A stretch of DNA of 32,138 nucleotides, taken from NCBI RefSeq assembly GCF_022539665.2, contig NW_026712470.1:1-32138 (forward strand), in the 5' to 3' direction. Source of the DNA: Daphnia carinata. Its lineage: Eukaryota; Arthropoda; Branchiopoda; Diplostraca; Daphniidae. A model generated the notes under the pieces. The model was not told where the DNA came from, made no database searches, and saw nothing but the letters and a program-made list of their open reading frames with translations. The position numbers and the translations under genes were made by a program. Positions 1 to 11,390 of the stretch are shown one piece after another (position 1 is the first letter of the stretch; the number at the start of each line of letters is the position of its first letter).

Positions 1-3000
1 ATAGTGTTATTGAATCAGTTTCATGATCTACATTCAAACAGTATCAAATATACGTGTATTCAATGTGAATACAATGTGATACAGTGAGTTTCAATATCTA
101 CATTCAAACAGCATCAAATATACGTGTATTCAATGTGAATATAGTGTTATAGAATCAGTTTCATGATCTACATTCAAACAGTATCAAATATACGTGTATT
201 CAATGTGAATATAGTGTTATAGAATCAGTTTCATGATCTACATTCAAACAGTATCAAATATACGTGTATTCAATGTGAATATAGTGTTATAGAATCAGTT
301 TCATGATCTACATTCAAACAGCATCAAATATACGTGTATTCAATGTGAATATAGTGTTATAGAATCAGTTTCATGATCTACATTCAAACAGCATCAAATA
401 TACGTGTATTCAATGTGAATATAGTGTTATAGAATCAGTTTCATGATCTACATTCAAACAGTATCAAATATACGTGTATTCAATGTGAATATAGTGTTAT
501 AGAATCAGTTTCATATCTACATTCAAACAGCATCAAATATACGTGTATTCAATGTGAATATAGTGTTATAGAATCAGTTTCATGATCTACATTCAAACAG
601 TATCAAATATACGTGTATTCAATGTGAATATAGTGTTATAGAATCAGTTTCATGATCTACATTCAAACAGCATCAAATATACGTGTATTCAATGTGAATA
701 TAGTGTTATAGAATCAGTTTCATGATCTACATTCAAACAGTATCAAATATACGTGTATTCAATGTGAATATAGTGTTATAGAATCAGTTTCATGATCTAC
801 ATTCAAACAGCATCAAATATACGTGTATTCAATGTGAATATAGTGTTATAGAATCAGTTTCATGATCTACATTCAAACAGTATCAAATATACGTGTATTC
901 AATGTGAATATAGTGTTATAGAATCAGTTTCATGATCTACATTCAAACAGTATCAAATATACGTGTATTCAATGTGAATATAGTGTTATAGAATCAGTTT
1001 CATGATCTACATTCAAACAGCATCAAATATACGTGTATTCAATGTGAATATAGTGTTATAGAATCAGTTTCATGATCTACATTCAAACAGCATCAAATAT
1101 ACGTGTATTCAATGTGAATATAGTGTTATAGAATCAGTTTCATGATCTACATTCAAACAGCATCAAATATACGTGTATTCAATGTGAATATAGTGTTATA
1201 GAATCAGTTTCATGATCTACATTCAAACAGTATCAAATATACGTGTATTCAATGTGAATATAGTGTTATAGAATCAGTTTCATGATCTACATTCAAACAG
1301 CATCAAATATACGTGTATTCAATGTGAATATAGTGTTATAGAATCAGTTTCATGATCTACATTCAAACAGTATCAAATATACGTGTATTCAATGTGAATA
1401 TAGTGTTATAGAATCAGTTTCATGATCTACATTCAAACAGCATCAAATATACGTGTATTCAATGTGAATATAGTGTTATAGAATCAGTTTCATGATCTAC
1501 ATTCAAACAGCATCAAATATACGTGTATTCAATGTGAATATAGTGTTATAGAATCAGTTTCATGATCTACATTCAAACAGTATCAAATATACGTGTATTC
1601 AATGTGAATATAGTGTTATAGAATCAGTTTCATGATCTACATTCAAACAGCATCAAATATACGTGTATTCAATGTGAATATAGTGTTATAGAATCAGTTT
1701 CATGATCTACATTCAAACAGCATCAAATATACGTGTATTCAATGTGAATATAGTGTTATAGAATCAGTTTCATGATCTACATTCAAACAGCATCAAATAT
1801 ACGTGTATTCAATGTGAATATAGTGTTATTATAGACATCAGTTTCATGATCTACATTCAAACAGCATCAAATATACGTGTATTCAATGTGAATATAGTGT
1901 TATAGAATCAGTTTCATGATCTACATTCAAACAGCATCAAATATACGTGTATTCAATGTGAATATAGTGTTATAGAATCAGTTTCATGATCTACATTCAA
2001 ACAGCATCAAATATACGTGTATTCAATGTGAATATAGTGTTATAGAATCAGTTTCATGATCTACATTCAAACAGTATCAAATATACGTGTATTCAATGTG
2101 AATATAGTGTTATAGAATCAGTTTCATGATCTACATTCAAACAGTATCAAATATACGTGTATTCAATGTGAATATAGTGTTATAGAATCAGTTTCATGAT
2201 CTACATTCAAACAGCATCAAATATACGTGTATTCAATGTGAATATAGTGTTATAGAATCAGTTTCATGATCTACATTCAAACAGCATCAAATATACGTGT
2301 ATTCAATGTGAATATAGTGTTATAGAATCAGTTTCATGATCTACATTCAAACAGCATCAAATATACGTGTATTCAATGTGAATATAGTGTTATAGAATCA
2401 GTTTCATGATCTACATTCAAACAGTATCAAATATACGTGTATTCAATGTGAATATAGTGTTATAGAATCAGTTTCATGATCTACATTCAAACAGTATCAA
2501 ATATACGTGTATTCAATGTGAATACAATGTGATACAGTGAGTTTCAATATCTACATTCAAACAGCATCAAATATACGTGTATTCAATGTGAATATAGTGT
2601 TATAGAATCAGTTTCATGATCTACATTCAAACAGTATCAAATATACGTGTATTCAATGTGAATATAGTGTTATAGAATCAGTTTCATGATCTACATTCAA
2701 ACAGTATCAAATATACGTGTATTCAATGTGAATATAGTTTCATGTCTACATAGCATCAAATATACGTGTATTCAAGTGAATATCATGATCTACATTCAAA
2801 CAGCATCAAATATACGTGTATTCAATGTGAATATAGTGTTATAGAATCAGTTTCATGATCTACATTCAAACAGCATCAAATATACGTGTATTCAATGTGA
2901 ATATAGTGTTATAGAATCAGTTTCATGATCTACATTCAAACAGTATCAAATATACGTGTATTCAATGTGAATATAGTGTTATAGAATCAGTTTCATGATC

Positions 3001-4879
3001 TACATTCAAACAGTATCAAATATACGTGTATTCAATGTGAATATAGTGTTATAGAATCAGTTTCATGATCTACATTCAAACAGTATCAAATATACGTGTA
3101 TTCAATGTGAATATAGTGTTATAGAATCAGTTTCATGATCTACATTCAAACAGCATCAAATATACGTGTATTCAATGTGAATATAGTGTTATAGAATCAG
3201 TTTCATGATCTACATTCAAACAGCATCAAATATACGTGTATTCAATGTGAATATAGTGTTATAGAATCAGTTTCATGATCTACATTCAAACAGCATCAAA
3301 TATACGTGTATTCAATGTGAATATAGTGTTATAGAATCAGTTTCATGATCTACATTCAAACAGCATCAAATATACGTGTATTCAATGTGAATATAGTGTT
3401 ATAGAATCAGTTTCATGATCTACATTCAAACAGTATCAAATATACGTGTATTCAATGTGAATATAGTGTTATAGAATCAGTTTCATGATCTACATTCAAA
3501 CAGCATCAAATATACGTGTATTCAATGTGAATATAGTGTTATAGAATCAGTTTCATGATCTACATTCAAACAGCATCAAATATACGTGTATTCAATGTGA
3601 ATATAGTGTTATAGAATCAGTTTCATGATCTACATTCAAACAGCATCAAATATACGTGTATTCAATGTGAATATAGTGTTATAGAATCAGTTTCATGATC
3701 TACATTCAAACAGCATCAAATATACGTGTATTCAATGTGAATATAGTGTTATAGAATCAGTTTCATGATCTACATTCAAACAGTATCAAATATACGTGTA
3801 TTCAATGTGAATATAGTGTTATAGAATCAGTTTCATGATCTACATTCAAACAGTATCAAATATACGTGTATTCAATGTGAATATAGTGTTATAGAATCAG
3901 TTTCATGATCTACATTCAAACAGTATCAAATATACGTGTATTCAATGTGAATACAATGTGATACAGTGAGTTTCAATATCTACATTCAAACAGCATGAAA
4001 TATACGTGTATTCAATGTGAATGTGAATATAGTGTTATAGAATCAGTTTCATGATCTACATTCAAACAGCATCAAATATACGTGTATTCAATGTGAATAT
4101 AGTGTTATAGAATCAGTTTCATGATCTACATTCAAACAGTATCAAATATACGTGTATTCAATGTGAATATAGTGTTATAGAATCAGTTTCATGATCTACA
4201 TTCAAACAGCATCAAATATACGTGTATTCAATGTGAATATAGTGTTATAGAATCAGTTTCATGATCTACATTCAAACAGCATCAAATATACGTGTATTCA
4301 ATGTGAATATAGTGTGAATATCTACATTCAAACAGCATCAAATATGTGTATTCAATGTGAATATAGTGAATCAGTTTCATGATCTACATTCAAACAGCAT
4401 CAAATATACGTGTATTCAATGTGAATATAGTGTTATAGAATCAGTTTCATGATCTACATTCAAACAGTATCAAATATACGTGTATTCAATATATAGTGTT
4501 ACGTGTATTCAATGTGAATATAGTTTTAGAGAATCAGTTTCATGATCTACATTCAAACAGCATCAAATATACGTGTATTCAATGTGAATATAGTGTTATA
4601 GAATCAGTTTCATGATCTACATTCAAACAGCATCAAATATACGTGTATTCAATGTGAATATAGTGTTATAGAATCAGTTTCATATCTACATTCAAACAGC
4701 ATCAAATATACGTGTATTCAATGTGAATATAGTGTTATAGAATCAGTTTCATGATCTACATTCAAACAGTATCAAATATACGTGTATTCAATGTGAATAT
4801 AGTGTTATTGAATCAGTTTCATGATCTACATTCAAACAGTATCAAATATACGTGTATTCAATGTGAATACAATGTGATA
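1..4879. repeat. 70-bp satellite array, block 1 (about 70 monomers)
   Basis: Head-to-tail tandem repeat with a 70-bp period: the start motif atagtgttat recurs at 141, 211, 281 and so on. The monomer is about 73% A+T with one CpG. The commonest polymorphism is T or C in cag[t/c]atc. A minority monomer type replaces atagtgttatagaatcag by acaatgtgatacagtgag and has tcaatatc for tcatgatc (starts near 71, 2524 and 3952). Short irregular patches lie at about 1827-1840, 2735-2790, 4020-4030 and 4310-4510. The block ends inside a minority-type monomer at the copia junction. There is no gene in it. Such arrays are typical of heterochromatin or centromeres, but location cannot be read from sequence alone. 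Confidence 0.98.
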
Positions 4880-5038
4880 ATATTTAAATAGACTGATACC
4901 ACGTGAAATTGAACATAGATCCAGATAGACTTTTCAACACTGACATATGACATAACGTAAAATATACGGAATCAGTGAAACATGGTTACATAAAGTGGAA
5001 GTTTCTCACCACATGAGATGGAAATTGGTATTTCAACA
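4880..5038 (-). repeat. 3' LTR of copia copy 1 (partial, altered)
   Basis: The inner edge is placed at 5038 because the minus strand there begins tgttgaaataccaatttcc, with the TG start usual for LTRs, and the same string starts the LTR of copy 2 at 11580. Shared blocks with copy 2 include ccagatagacttttcaa and gacatatgacataacgtaaa. The part near 4880-4920 and 4960-4990 differs strongly from copy 2 and includes satellite-like words such as aaatatacg (4960-4968). The outer end merges with satellite, so the true length is uncertain; about 190-215 bp is suggested by copy 2 and by the 5' stub. Confidence 0.7.
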
Positions 5039-6074
5039 CACGTGTATTCAATTTTACATCATAGTGATTAAAATCAACTATGTTGCTTTCTTCCCGTAGT
5101 CGACTGAAGAGCTGTCCATCCAGAGGCTTTGTTAAAATATCTGCTAGTTGTTGTGAAGTGTGAATGTACTCAATGTGGATGACTCCTTCCTCGACCATGT
5201 TGCGAATGTGATGGTACTTAACGTCTATGTGCTTTGTTCTCGCTTGATGCCCAGAGTTTTTCACCAAGCTGATTGCACCCTGATTATCACACAACAAAGT
5301 AGTAGGTGACTTCTGCTCAAATATGTCACCCAGTAGTTGCCGAAACCACATGACTGACTTTGTGGCTGTACTGGCATTCAATGTGACATATTCCGCTTCA
5401 GTAGACGAAAGAGATACACAGTCCTGACGACGGCTTGACCATGACACTGGGCCACCATTGAGAAAACAGAAAATGCCAGTTGTTGATTTCCTAGTGACGA
5501 GATCGCCAGCGTAATCCGAGTCCGAGTCTGTTATCAGCATGTTACTTTCCTGTACTCCTCCATAGCAGACTCCAGCAGTGATGGTGCCTCGAAGATACGA
5601 AAGAATTCTCTTCACTGCCTCCCAATGTGCCTTTGCTGGATTATTTGAGAATTGTGCAACTTGATTTACTGCAAATGCAATATCAGGTCTTGTGCAAGTG
5701 GCCGCAAACATCAAGGATCCAACTGCTTCTCTAAACGGAAATGAGTCCTTCGGGTCTCTTTCTGCATTATTGGACAATCTTGCATGTGGGTCTGCCGGTA
5801 CGGATTTGGGATAACATTTTTCCATATGGAATTTCTTGAGGATCTTCTCGATGTATTTTTCTTGATTGATATGAATAAGGCCCTTTTCTCGATTTCTTCT
5901 TATTTCGATCCCCACGAAGCATTCTACATCACCGTGAGTCATTTCAAACACACTCTCAAGGTAGCGGACAATGTCTTCCAGTCTTGATTGTAGAGAACTG
6001 CAAACGACTCCGTCATCGACCCATATGGCCATTATGGTTAGTTCGGTTTCTGTTCTAATCGTGTAAACACACAA
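4986..6074 (-). pseudogene. copia copy 1 pol fragment: RT C-terminal part and RNase H
   Basis: An open stretch of 362 residues beginning just after the conserved ADPCVYT position of copia RT. It holds the RT catalytic loop as WVDD (the family usually has YVDD), then the connection region with CTRPDIAFAV, then RNase H with TDSDSDYAGD, SSTEAEYV, CDNQGAI and RTKHIDVKYHHI. These motifs make reverse transcription and RNA-strand removal its former role. The first Met is not a natural start: a one-base loss near 6085 relative to copy 2 separates it from the upstream RT. The motif EYVAAS of copy 2 is changed to EYVTLNAS by an in-frame satellite-like insertion at about 5376-5386. The end is also altered: copy 2 indicates that pol should stop just after DFNHVM, but here the frame runs about 20 residues into the LTR. 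Confidence 0.9.
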
Positions 6075-6208
6075 ATCTGCTTTATTTGTGAGAAACCATA
6101 CTGCACCAAGAAGTTGTTGAATTTCTCATTCCAGGAACGCGATCAAATTGTTTTAAACCATACAGTGATTTGTTCAGTCGGCACACCAGATTTTCTTGCC
6201 CTTCAATT

Positions 6209-6661
6209 TCAAACAGTTGGTTGAAACATATAGAGTTCTTCATGAAGATCCCCGTTCAGAAAGGCTGTCTTCACATCCAATTGCACCATCTCACGGTTTG
6301 CAGCAGCTGTGATTGCAAGTACGGTACGCAGAGAATCATGTCTCACTACTGGAGAATAGGTTTCTTCGTAGTCAATGCCAGGTCTTTGTGTGAACCCCTT
6401 CGCGACAAGCCTAGCCTTATATTTATCTTCAACCCCGGTCTTAATCTTAAACACCCACTTGTTCCTGATTGCATTTCTCCCAGCTGGTAAACTGCAGATT
6501 GTCCAGGTGTTGTTCTTCATAAGTGACTTATACTCTTCATCCATGGCTACCATCCACTTCTCTGATTGAGCTGAATTGAGAGCTTCTTCAACCGTTTCCG
6601 GTTCTTCAACATCTAGTATTGCCATTCCGGCATATTTTTCAGTTTGAATTCTTCTATCCAC
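6209..6661 (-). pseudogene. copia copy 1 pol fragment: RT N-terminal part
   Basis: A 150-residue open stretch. It carries the copia RT start region (EALNSAQSEKWMVAMDEEY, NTWTICSLPAG, NKWVFKIK), then ARLVAKGFTQRPGIDYEETYSPVV and the first catalytic aspartate in QLDVKTAFLNGDL. It ends early because at 6208-6216 the bases coding the conserved MFQPTGFE are replaced by ttcaaacag, which is a satellite word, giving MFQPTV and a stop. Between this fragment and the next RT segment (6075-6208) the motif YGLKQASRSWNE is also broken by atcaaat at 6142-6148. The upstream break near 6655 is a one-base loss relative to copy 2. Function as RT is clear from the motifs; the segment is not functional alone. Confidence 0.88.
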
Positions 6662-7370
6662 CGGTTGGGTTTGTTTCTGATTCTTGTTCCAAGTGGTTTT
6701 TCCTCTCTGGGAGTGATGATGGTAACGTGTTTCTTTTTTGTTGGATTCATTGCAACTGGATCGATGGTAACAACCGGTGCTTCTTGAATTCAGATGATTG
6801 ATCTGGATTCAAAGACAATTGTTTTTCAGACGACAATGCTCCAGATGGGTCTGATATTGAATTTTCTGGAACCAATGGTATAGGTTCTGGATATACCAGT
6901 GGAGAATCGCTGAAACTAAATTCTCTTGATTTAATAGAACAGAATTCTCTTCGTTAAAGAGGACATCTCTACTGATCCTCACTTTCCTAGTGGCTGGATC
7001 CCATAGTCTAAAAGCAGTTTCTGGGTTTCACAGTACCCAACATGTATACACTTAGTTGCCTTCGGATCAAATTTAGTTCGTTCATCCTTTGGTACATGAA
7101 CATACATCTGCTCCAAACACTCGAAGATGAGAAAAATTGGGCTTGATACCTTTCCAGATCTCATAAGGCGTTTTCCTTCTCGACTCCTTGACACAACTCG
7201 ATTTTTGATGTAAACAGCAGTATTGGAGGCCTCCGCCCAAAGTTCAATTGGAAGACCTGCGGCATCAATATACGTGTATTCCTGGCTGGTTCAACAATGG
7301 TCCGGTTGGATCTTTCCGACATTCCGTTTTGTTCTGGTGTCTTTGGGGCGCTTGATTCGTGCTTTATTCC
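6662..7370 (-). pseudogene. copia copy 1 pol fragment: integrase C-terminal part and linker to RT
   Basis: This stretch is homologous to the open region 13044-13919 of copy 2 but is split over several frames here. The third integrase acidic residue is visible in KTPEQNGMSERSNRT (about 7310-7360). Next come the integrase C-terminal region (parts of ELWAEASNTAVYIKNR and VHVPKDERTKFDPKATKCIHVGY are readable in different frames) and the low-complexity linker to RT. Breaks include a substituted satellite word at 7263-7280, single-base losses near 7175 and 6945, a changed segment at 7015-7020 (cagttt), and changes near 7105 and 6788. It is a degraded segment of the integrase that once joined element DNA to the host chromosome. 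Confidence 0.8.
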
Positions 7371-8346
7371 TCTCTCCTTTAAACCACTCTTCAAATGTGT
7401 TGCTGAAATATTCCCCACCGTTGTCTGTGCGAAGGGTGACCACGTGATGACCAGTTTCTACCAAGATGCGTTGAACTAGTTGTCTAAAAAGTGCTTCTAC
7501 CTCAGATTTTAGTTTGATAAAATATATGAAGACATAGCCACTAAAATCGTCTTTGAATATAACAAAGTACTTGGCTCCTTTAGGTGAAGGTTTTGACATG
7601 GGTCCGCACACATCTGAATGGATGAGCTCTCCTATCCTATTGGCTCGTTTTCTCCCTCCAGTCGGAAATGGCAACCTATGATGTTTGCCTAGTGCGCAAC
7701 CTTCACAGAATGGCGCAGCAGATGTATCACTACGTTTGATAATAAGCCCATCCACCAACTTCTCTGACTCCATCTTCCGGATGGTTTTTGTGTCTGTGTG
7801 TCCTAGGCGGTGGTGCCACAGGTGAAGAGGTTGAGCTTCTGCTCTGGATAGCACATGGAATGCAATTTGTTGACAATCTGAATTCTGTCCGATCTTCGGA
7901 TATTCAGCGTGAAGGAGATGGTTCTTGTCACTTCGTATATTCAGACGATATAGATGATTGGAGAAACTTTCGCCGACCGCCACAATCTTCTCACCCTTAG
8001 AGATGATAACTCGGTCATTGTTGAACAAGACGAGTAAGCCTGCTCTTGTTGCAGATCGGACGGAGAAAAGATTGACGCCTAAGCCAGGAACAAATAGCAC
8101 ATTCCTTAGGATACCTGAATGCCATTCTTCATTGACATTGGTTTGGATTGTAATGTCTCCCATTCCTTTAGCTTGCAGCAGATTGTTATTATGTCCAACT
8201 CCTTTCACTGGCCAACTTCCACTCTTGACCGCTTGATAGTTTGTAAATAGATGAAACTGATCCGACATATGAATAGTACAGCCAGAGTCCACATACCAGT
8301 TGTCTCTAAAGTTATCTTCAAATTTAATGCAACCTGGGAGAGTTGT
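7371..8346 (-). pseudogene. copia copy 1 pol fragment: protease and integrase core
   Basis: One frame of about 325 residues with the aspartic protease active site WYVDSGCTIHM, then the integrase zinc-binding region (HLWHHRLGHTDTKTIRKM followed by CEGCALGKHHRLPF, an HHCC pattern). The integrase catalytic core follows, with its first aspartate in HSDVCGPM and its second in RTDNGGEYF. Protease would process the polyprotein and integrase would insert the cDNA. The open frame formally starts further upstream, but that upstream part is gag sequence read out of frame. An extra base near 8347 relative to copy 2 shifts the frame from gag, and another near 7370 cuts the core before its final glutamate (found in the adjacent segment in a different frame). 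Confidence 0.92.
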
Positions 8347-8377
8347 CAAAAGCGTAATCTCCCGGCCAGTCGGGTTG

Positions 8378-9298
8378 TCATGATCTACATTCAAACAGTA
8401 TTTGAGGCTTGAACTGTGCAAATTGGGCATGTAGCGGCTGAGATCCATTAGGAATTCCATTTTCAATATGTTCTTTCTTCGTCCAACATTGGCTTTCCCA
8501 GTGGTTCTTTCCACCACAGTAGTTGCAGTTTCTCTTTCTGAATCCTCGTCCACGACCGAATGAATGTTGCCCTGGTTGCTGTGATGGAAGGCGAGCAGCT
8601 GCAGATTGTGGATATGTAGACTGTTGACTAGGAATCTCTTGTTTCTTGGCAAAGAATGCAGCGTTGACACCATCTTCTTCTTGGCAACCTTTGTTACGAG
8701 CTTCTTCCTTAAAAAGGCGTGACCTCAAAGATTGCAACGTTTTCTTGCTGTCATCCATGTTGTCCCATACTGATATTATATGCTTGTAGCTGGGAGGAAG
8801 GGTGACAATGATCTTAGTTACAATGTCAACTTCGTCAACACTCGCCCCCATATCATTCAATTGGTTTGCCATTGACTCAATCATGGTGATGTGTGCAGCA
8901 ATGTCATGCTCTTTGTTGAACTCGTACTGATAGAATCTCTGCCGAAGAAAGTGCTTGTTTTCTGAGGCCACCTGTTCATACTGTTCTGTCAGACGTGTCC
9001 ACATCTCCTTTGCTGATTTACATGTCATCATTGACCGTGCCTGTTGGGATTCCATTGTGAAGACTATGAAATTTCTAGCAGTGCTGTCTCGTTGGTTCCA
9101 GGTCTTAATGGCAACTGAGTTTGTCACGACTTGAGTTGCTGCTTCAATGATTGGATCAGGTGCCTTGGACGCACCAGTGACAATTTCAATCAGATCATGC
9201 TGTTCTAGCAAGAGGATGATCTGAAACTTCCAGAATTGGAAATTCGTGCCGTCGAACTTAGCAACGTGACTCATTTCCTTGATTGGATTAGAAGTCAT
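8378..9298 (-). pseudogene. copia copy 1 gag fragment (nearly complete)
   Basis: A 306-residue Gag-like protein counted from the Met at 9296-9298, chosen because it opens MTSNPIKEMSHVAKFDG, the usual short leader before the FDGxNFxxWK motif of copia Gag. An upstream in-frame Met at 9361 is possible but abuts the primer-binding site. The body matches the UBN2/retrotran-gag type (KEMWTRLTEQYEQ, MANQLNDMGASVDEVD). A CCHC zinc knuckle (CNYC, H, C spaced 2-4-4) lies at about residues 258-271. The protein would form the particle shell and bind RNA. It ends at a stop created by a 21-bp satellite insertion at 8380-8400; without it the frame would lead toward the protease. This is the least damaged coding piece of the copia copies. 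Confidence 0.88.
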
Positions 9299-9365
9299 GC
9301 TAAACGATAGGCAAAGTTTATACTCGAATGTAGTTTTCTTTATGTTACAGTATGCGTTCAAATAA

Positions 9366-9379
9366 CTGGGCCCATAACC
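9366..9379 (-). promoter_or_regulatory. copia primer-binding site (initiator tRNA-Met, internal)
   Basis: The minus strand reads ggttatgggcccag directly inside the 5' LTR end (aaca at 9380-9383). The plus-strand form ctgggcccataacc matches the anticodon stem-loop of eukaryotic initiator tRNA-Met, with anticodon CAU. Drosophila copia is known to prime from an internal cleaved fragment of this tRNA rather than its 3' end, and the same sequence occupies the same place there. This supports a copia-clade element in an animal host and fixes the transcription direction. Confidence 0.88.
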
Positions 9380-9415
9380 TGTTAAACAAAGTATTACATG
9401 TGAATAACACCTTAC
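9380..9415 (-). repeat. Stub of the 5' LTR of copia copy 1
   Basis: About 36 bp between the primer-binding site and the satellite. It ends (minus strand) in tttaaca, the CA end expected of an LTR. The word aacaccttac at 9406-9415 is also found in the 3' LTR of copy 2 (about 11414-11423), which supports LTR identity. The rest of this LTR is absent and satellite begins at 9416. Confidence 0.7.
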
Positions 9416-11390
9416 AATGTGATACAGTGAGTTTCAATATCTACATTCAAACAGCATCAAATATACGTGTATTCAATGTGAATATAGTGTTATAGAATCA
9501 GTTTCATGATCTACATTCAAACAGCATCAAATATACGTGTATTCAATGTGAATATAGTGTTATAGAATCAGTTTCATGATCTACATTCAAACAGTATCAA
9601 ATATACGTGTATTCAATGTGAATACAATGTGATACAGTGAGTTTCAATATCTACATTCAAACAGCATCAAATATACGTGTATTCAATGTGAATATAGTGT
9701 TATAGAATCAGTTTCATGATCTACATTCAAACAGCATCAAATATACGTGTATTCAATGTGAATATAGTGTTATAGAATCAGTTTCATGATCTACATTCAA
9801 ACAGTATCAAATATACGTGTATTCAATGTGAATATAGTGTTATTGAATCAGTTTCATGATCTACATTCAAACAGTATCAAATATACGTGTATTCAATGTG
9901 AATACAATGTGATACAGTGAGTTTCAATATCTACATTCAAACAGCATCAAATATACGTGTATTCAATGTGAATATAGTGTTATAGAATCAGTTTCATGAT
10001 CTACATTCAAACAGCATCAAATATACGTGTATTCAATGTGAATATAGTGTTATAGAATCAGTTTCATGATCTACATTCAAACAGTATCAAATATACGTGT
10101 ATTCAATGTGAATATAGTGTTATAGAATCAGTTTCATATCTACATTCAAACAGCATCAAATATACGTGTATTCAATGTGAATATAGTGTTATAGAATCAG
10201 TTTCATGATCTACATTCAAACAGTATCAAATATACGTGTATTCAATGTGAATATAGTGTTATAGAATCAGTTTCATGATCTACATTCAAACAGCATCAAA
10301 TATACGTGTATTCAATGTGAATATAGTGTTATAGAATCAGTTTCATGATCTACATTCAAACAGCATCAAATATACGTGTATTCAATGTGAATATAGTGTT
10401 ATAGAATCAGTTTCATGATCTACATTCAAACAGCATCAAATATACGTGTATTCAATGTGAATATAGTGTTATAGAATCAGTTTCATGATCTACATTCAAA
10501 CAGTATCAAATATACGTGTATTCAATGTGAATATAGTGTTATAGAATCAGTTTCATGATCTACATTCAAACAGTATCAAATATACGTGTATTCAATGTGA
10601 ATATAGTGTTATAGAATCAGTTTCATGATCTACATTCAAACAGCATCAAATATACGTGTATTCAATGTGAATATAGTGTTATAGAATCAGTTTCATGATC
10701 TACATTCAAACAGCATCAAATATACGTGTATTCAATGTGAATATAGTGTTATAGAATCAGTTTCATGATCTACATTCAAACAGCATCAAATATACGTGTA
10801 TTCAATGTGAATATAGTGTTATAGAATCAGTTTCATGATCTACATTCAAACAGCATCAAATATACGTGTATTCAATGTGAATATAGTGTTATAGAATCAG
10901 TTTCATGATCTACATTCAAACAGTATCAAATATACGTGTATTCAATGTGAATATAGTGTTATAGAATCAGTTTCATATCTACATTCAAACAGCATCAAAT
11001 ATACGTGTATTCAATGTGAATATAGTGTTATAGAATCAGTTTCATGATCTACATTCAAACAGTATCAAATATACGTGTATTCAATGTGAATACAATGTGA
11101 TAGAATCAGTTTCATGATCTACATTCAAACAGCATCAAATATACGTGTATTCAATGTGAATATAGTGTTATAGAATCAGTTTCATGATCTACATTCAAAC
11201 AGTATCAAATATAGTTTCAATATCTACATTCAAACAGCATCAAATATACGTGTATTCAATGTGAATATAGTGTTATAGAATCAGTTTCATGATCTACATT
11301 CAAACATTATCAAATATACGTGTATTCAATGTGAATATAGTATGATACAGTGAGTTTCAATATCTACATTCAAACAGCATCAAATATATG
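9416..11390. repeat. 70-bp satellite array, block 2 (about 28 monomers)
   Basis: Same monomer and orientation as block 1, between the two copia copies. It begins inside a minority-type monomer (aatgtgatacagtgag) directly on the LTR stub. Further minority-type monomers start near 9624 and 9904, and a variant with ttattgaatcag lies at 9834. The last 200 bp (about 11200-11390) is irregular, with a truncated monomer at 11205-11220 and several base changes next to copia copy 2. No gene is present. Confidence 0.97.

Larger units (their letters stand above)
4880..9415 (-). mobile_element. Ty1/copia LTR retrotransposon, copy 1 (decayed)
   Basis: Read on the minus strand, the order is 5' LTR stub, primer-binding site, gag with zinc knuckle, protease, integrase, reverse transcriptase, RNase H, 3' LTR. 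Integrase before RT defines the copia (Pseudoviridae) order. In an intact copia element gag and pol form one long frame; here it is broken by at least ten small indels relative to copy 2 and to the family's conserved motifs. Several of the changed bases are identical to the flanking satellite. Both outer ends run straight into satellite and only about 36 bp of the 5' LTR remains. No target-site duplication can be recognised. It is not expected to be autonomous as written. Confidence 0.95.

Noticed and set aside
1-4879. CRISPR array, because of regular short direct repeats
   Set aside because: The repeats are contiguous 70-bp monomers with no unique spacers, no leader and no cas genes, in a eukaryotic context.
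5784-5987. Plus-strand open frames across both copia copies (for example 5784-5987, 7788-8000, 12314-12517, 14327-14539)
   Set aside because: They are antisense shadows of minus-strand pol. The same frames appear in both copies only because the copies are near-identical, and none has a known motif.
8378-8673. Upstream part of the long open frame 7291-8673 as a distinct N-terminal domain
   Set aside because: It is gag read in a shifted frame. The correct frame there is Gag with the zinc knuckle, and true pol similarity begins only near 8346.
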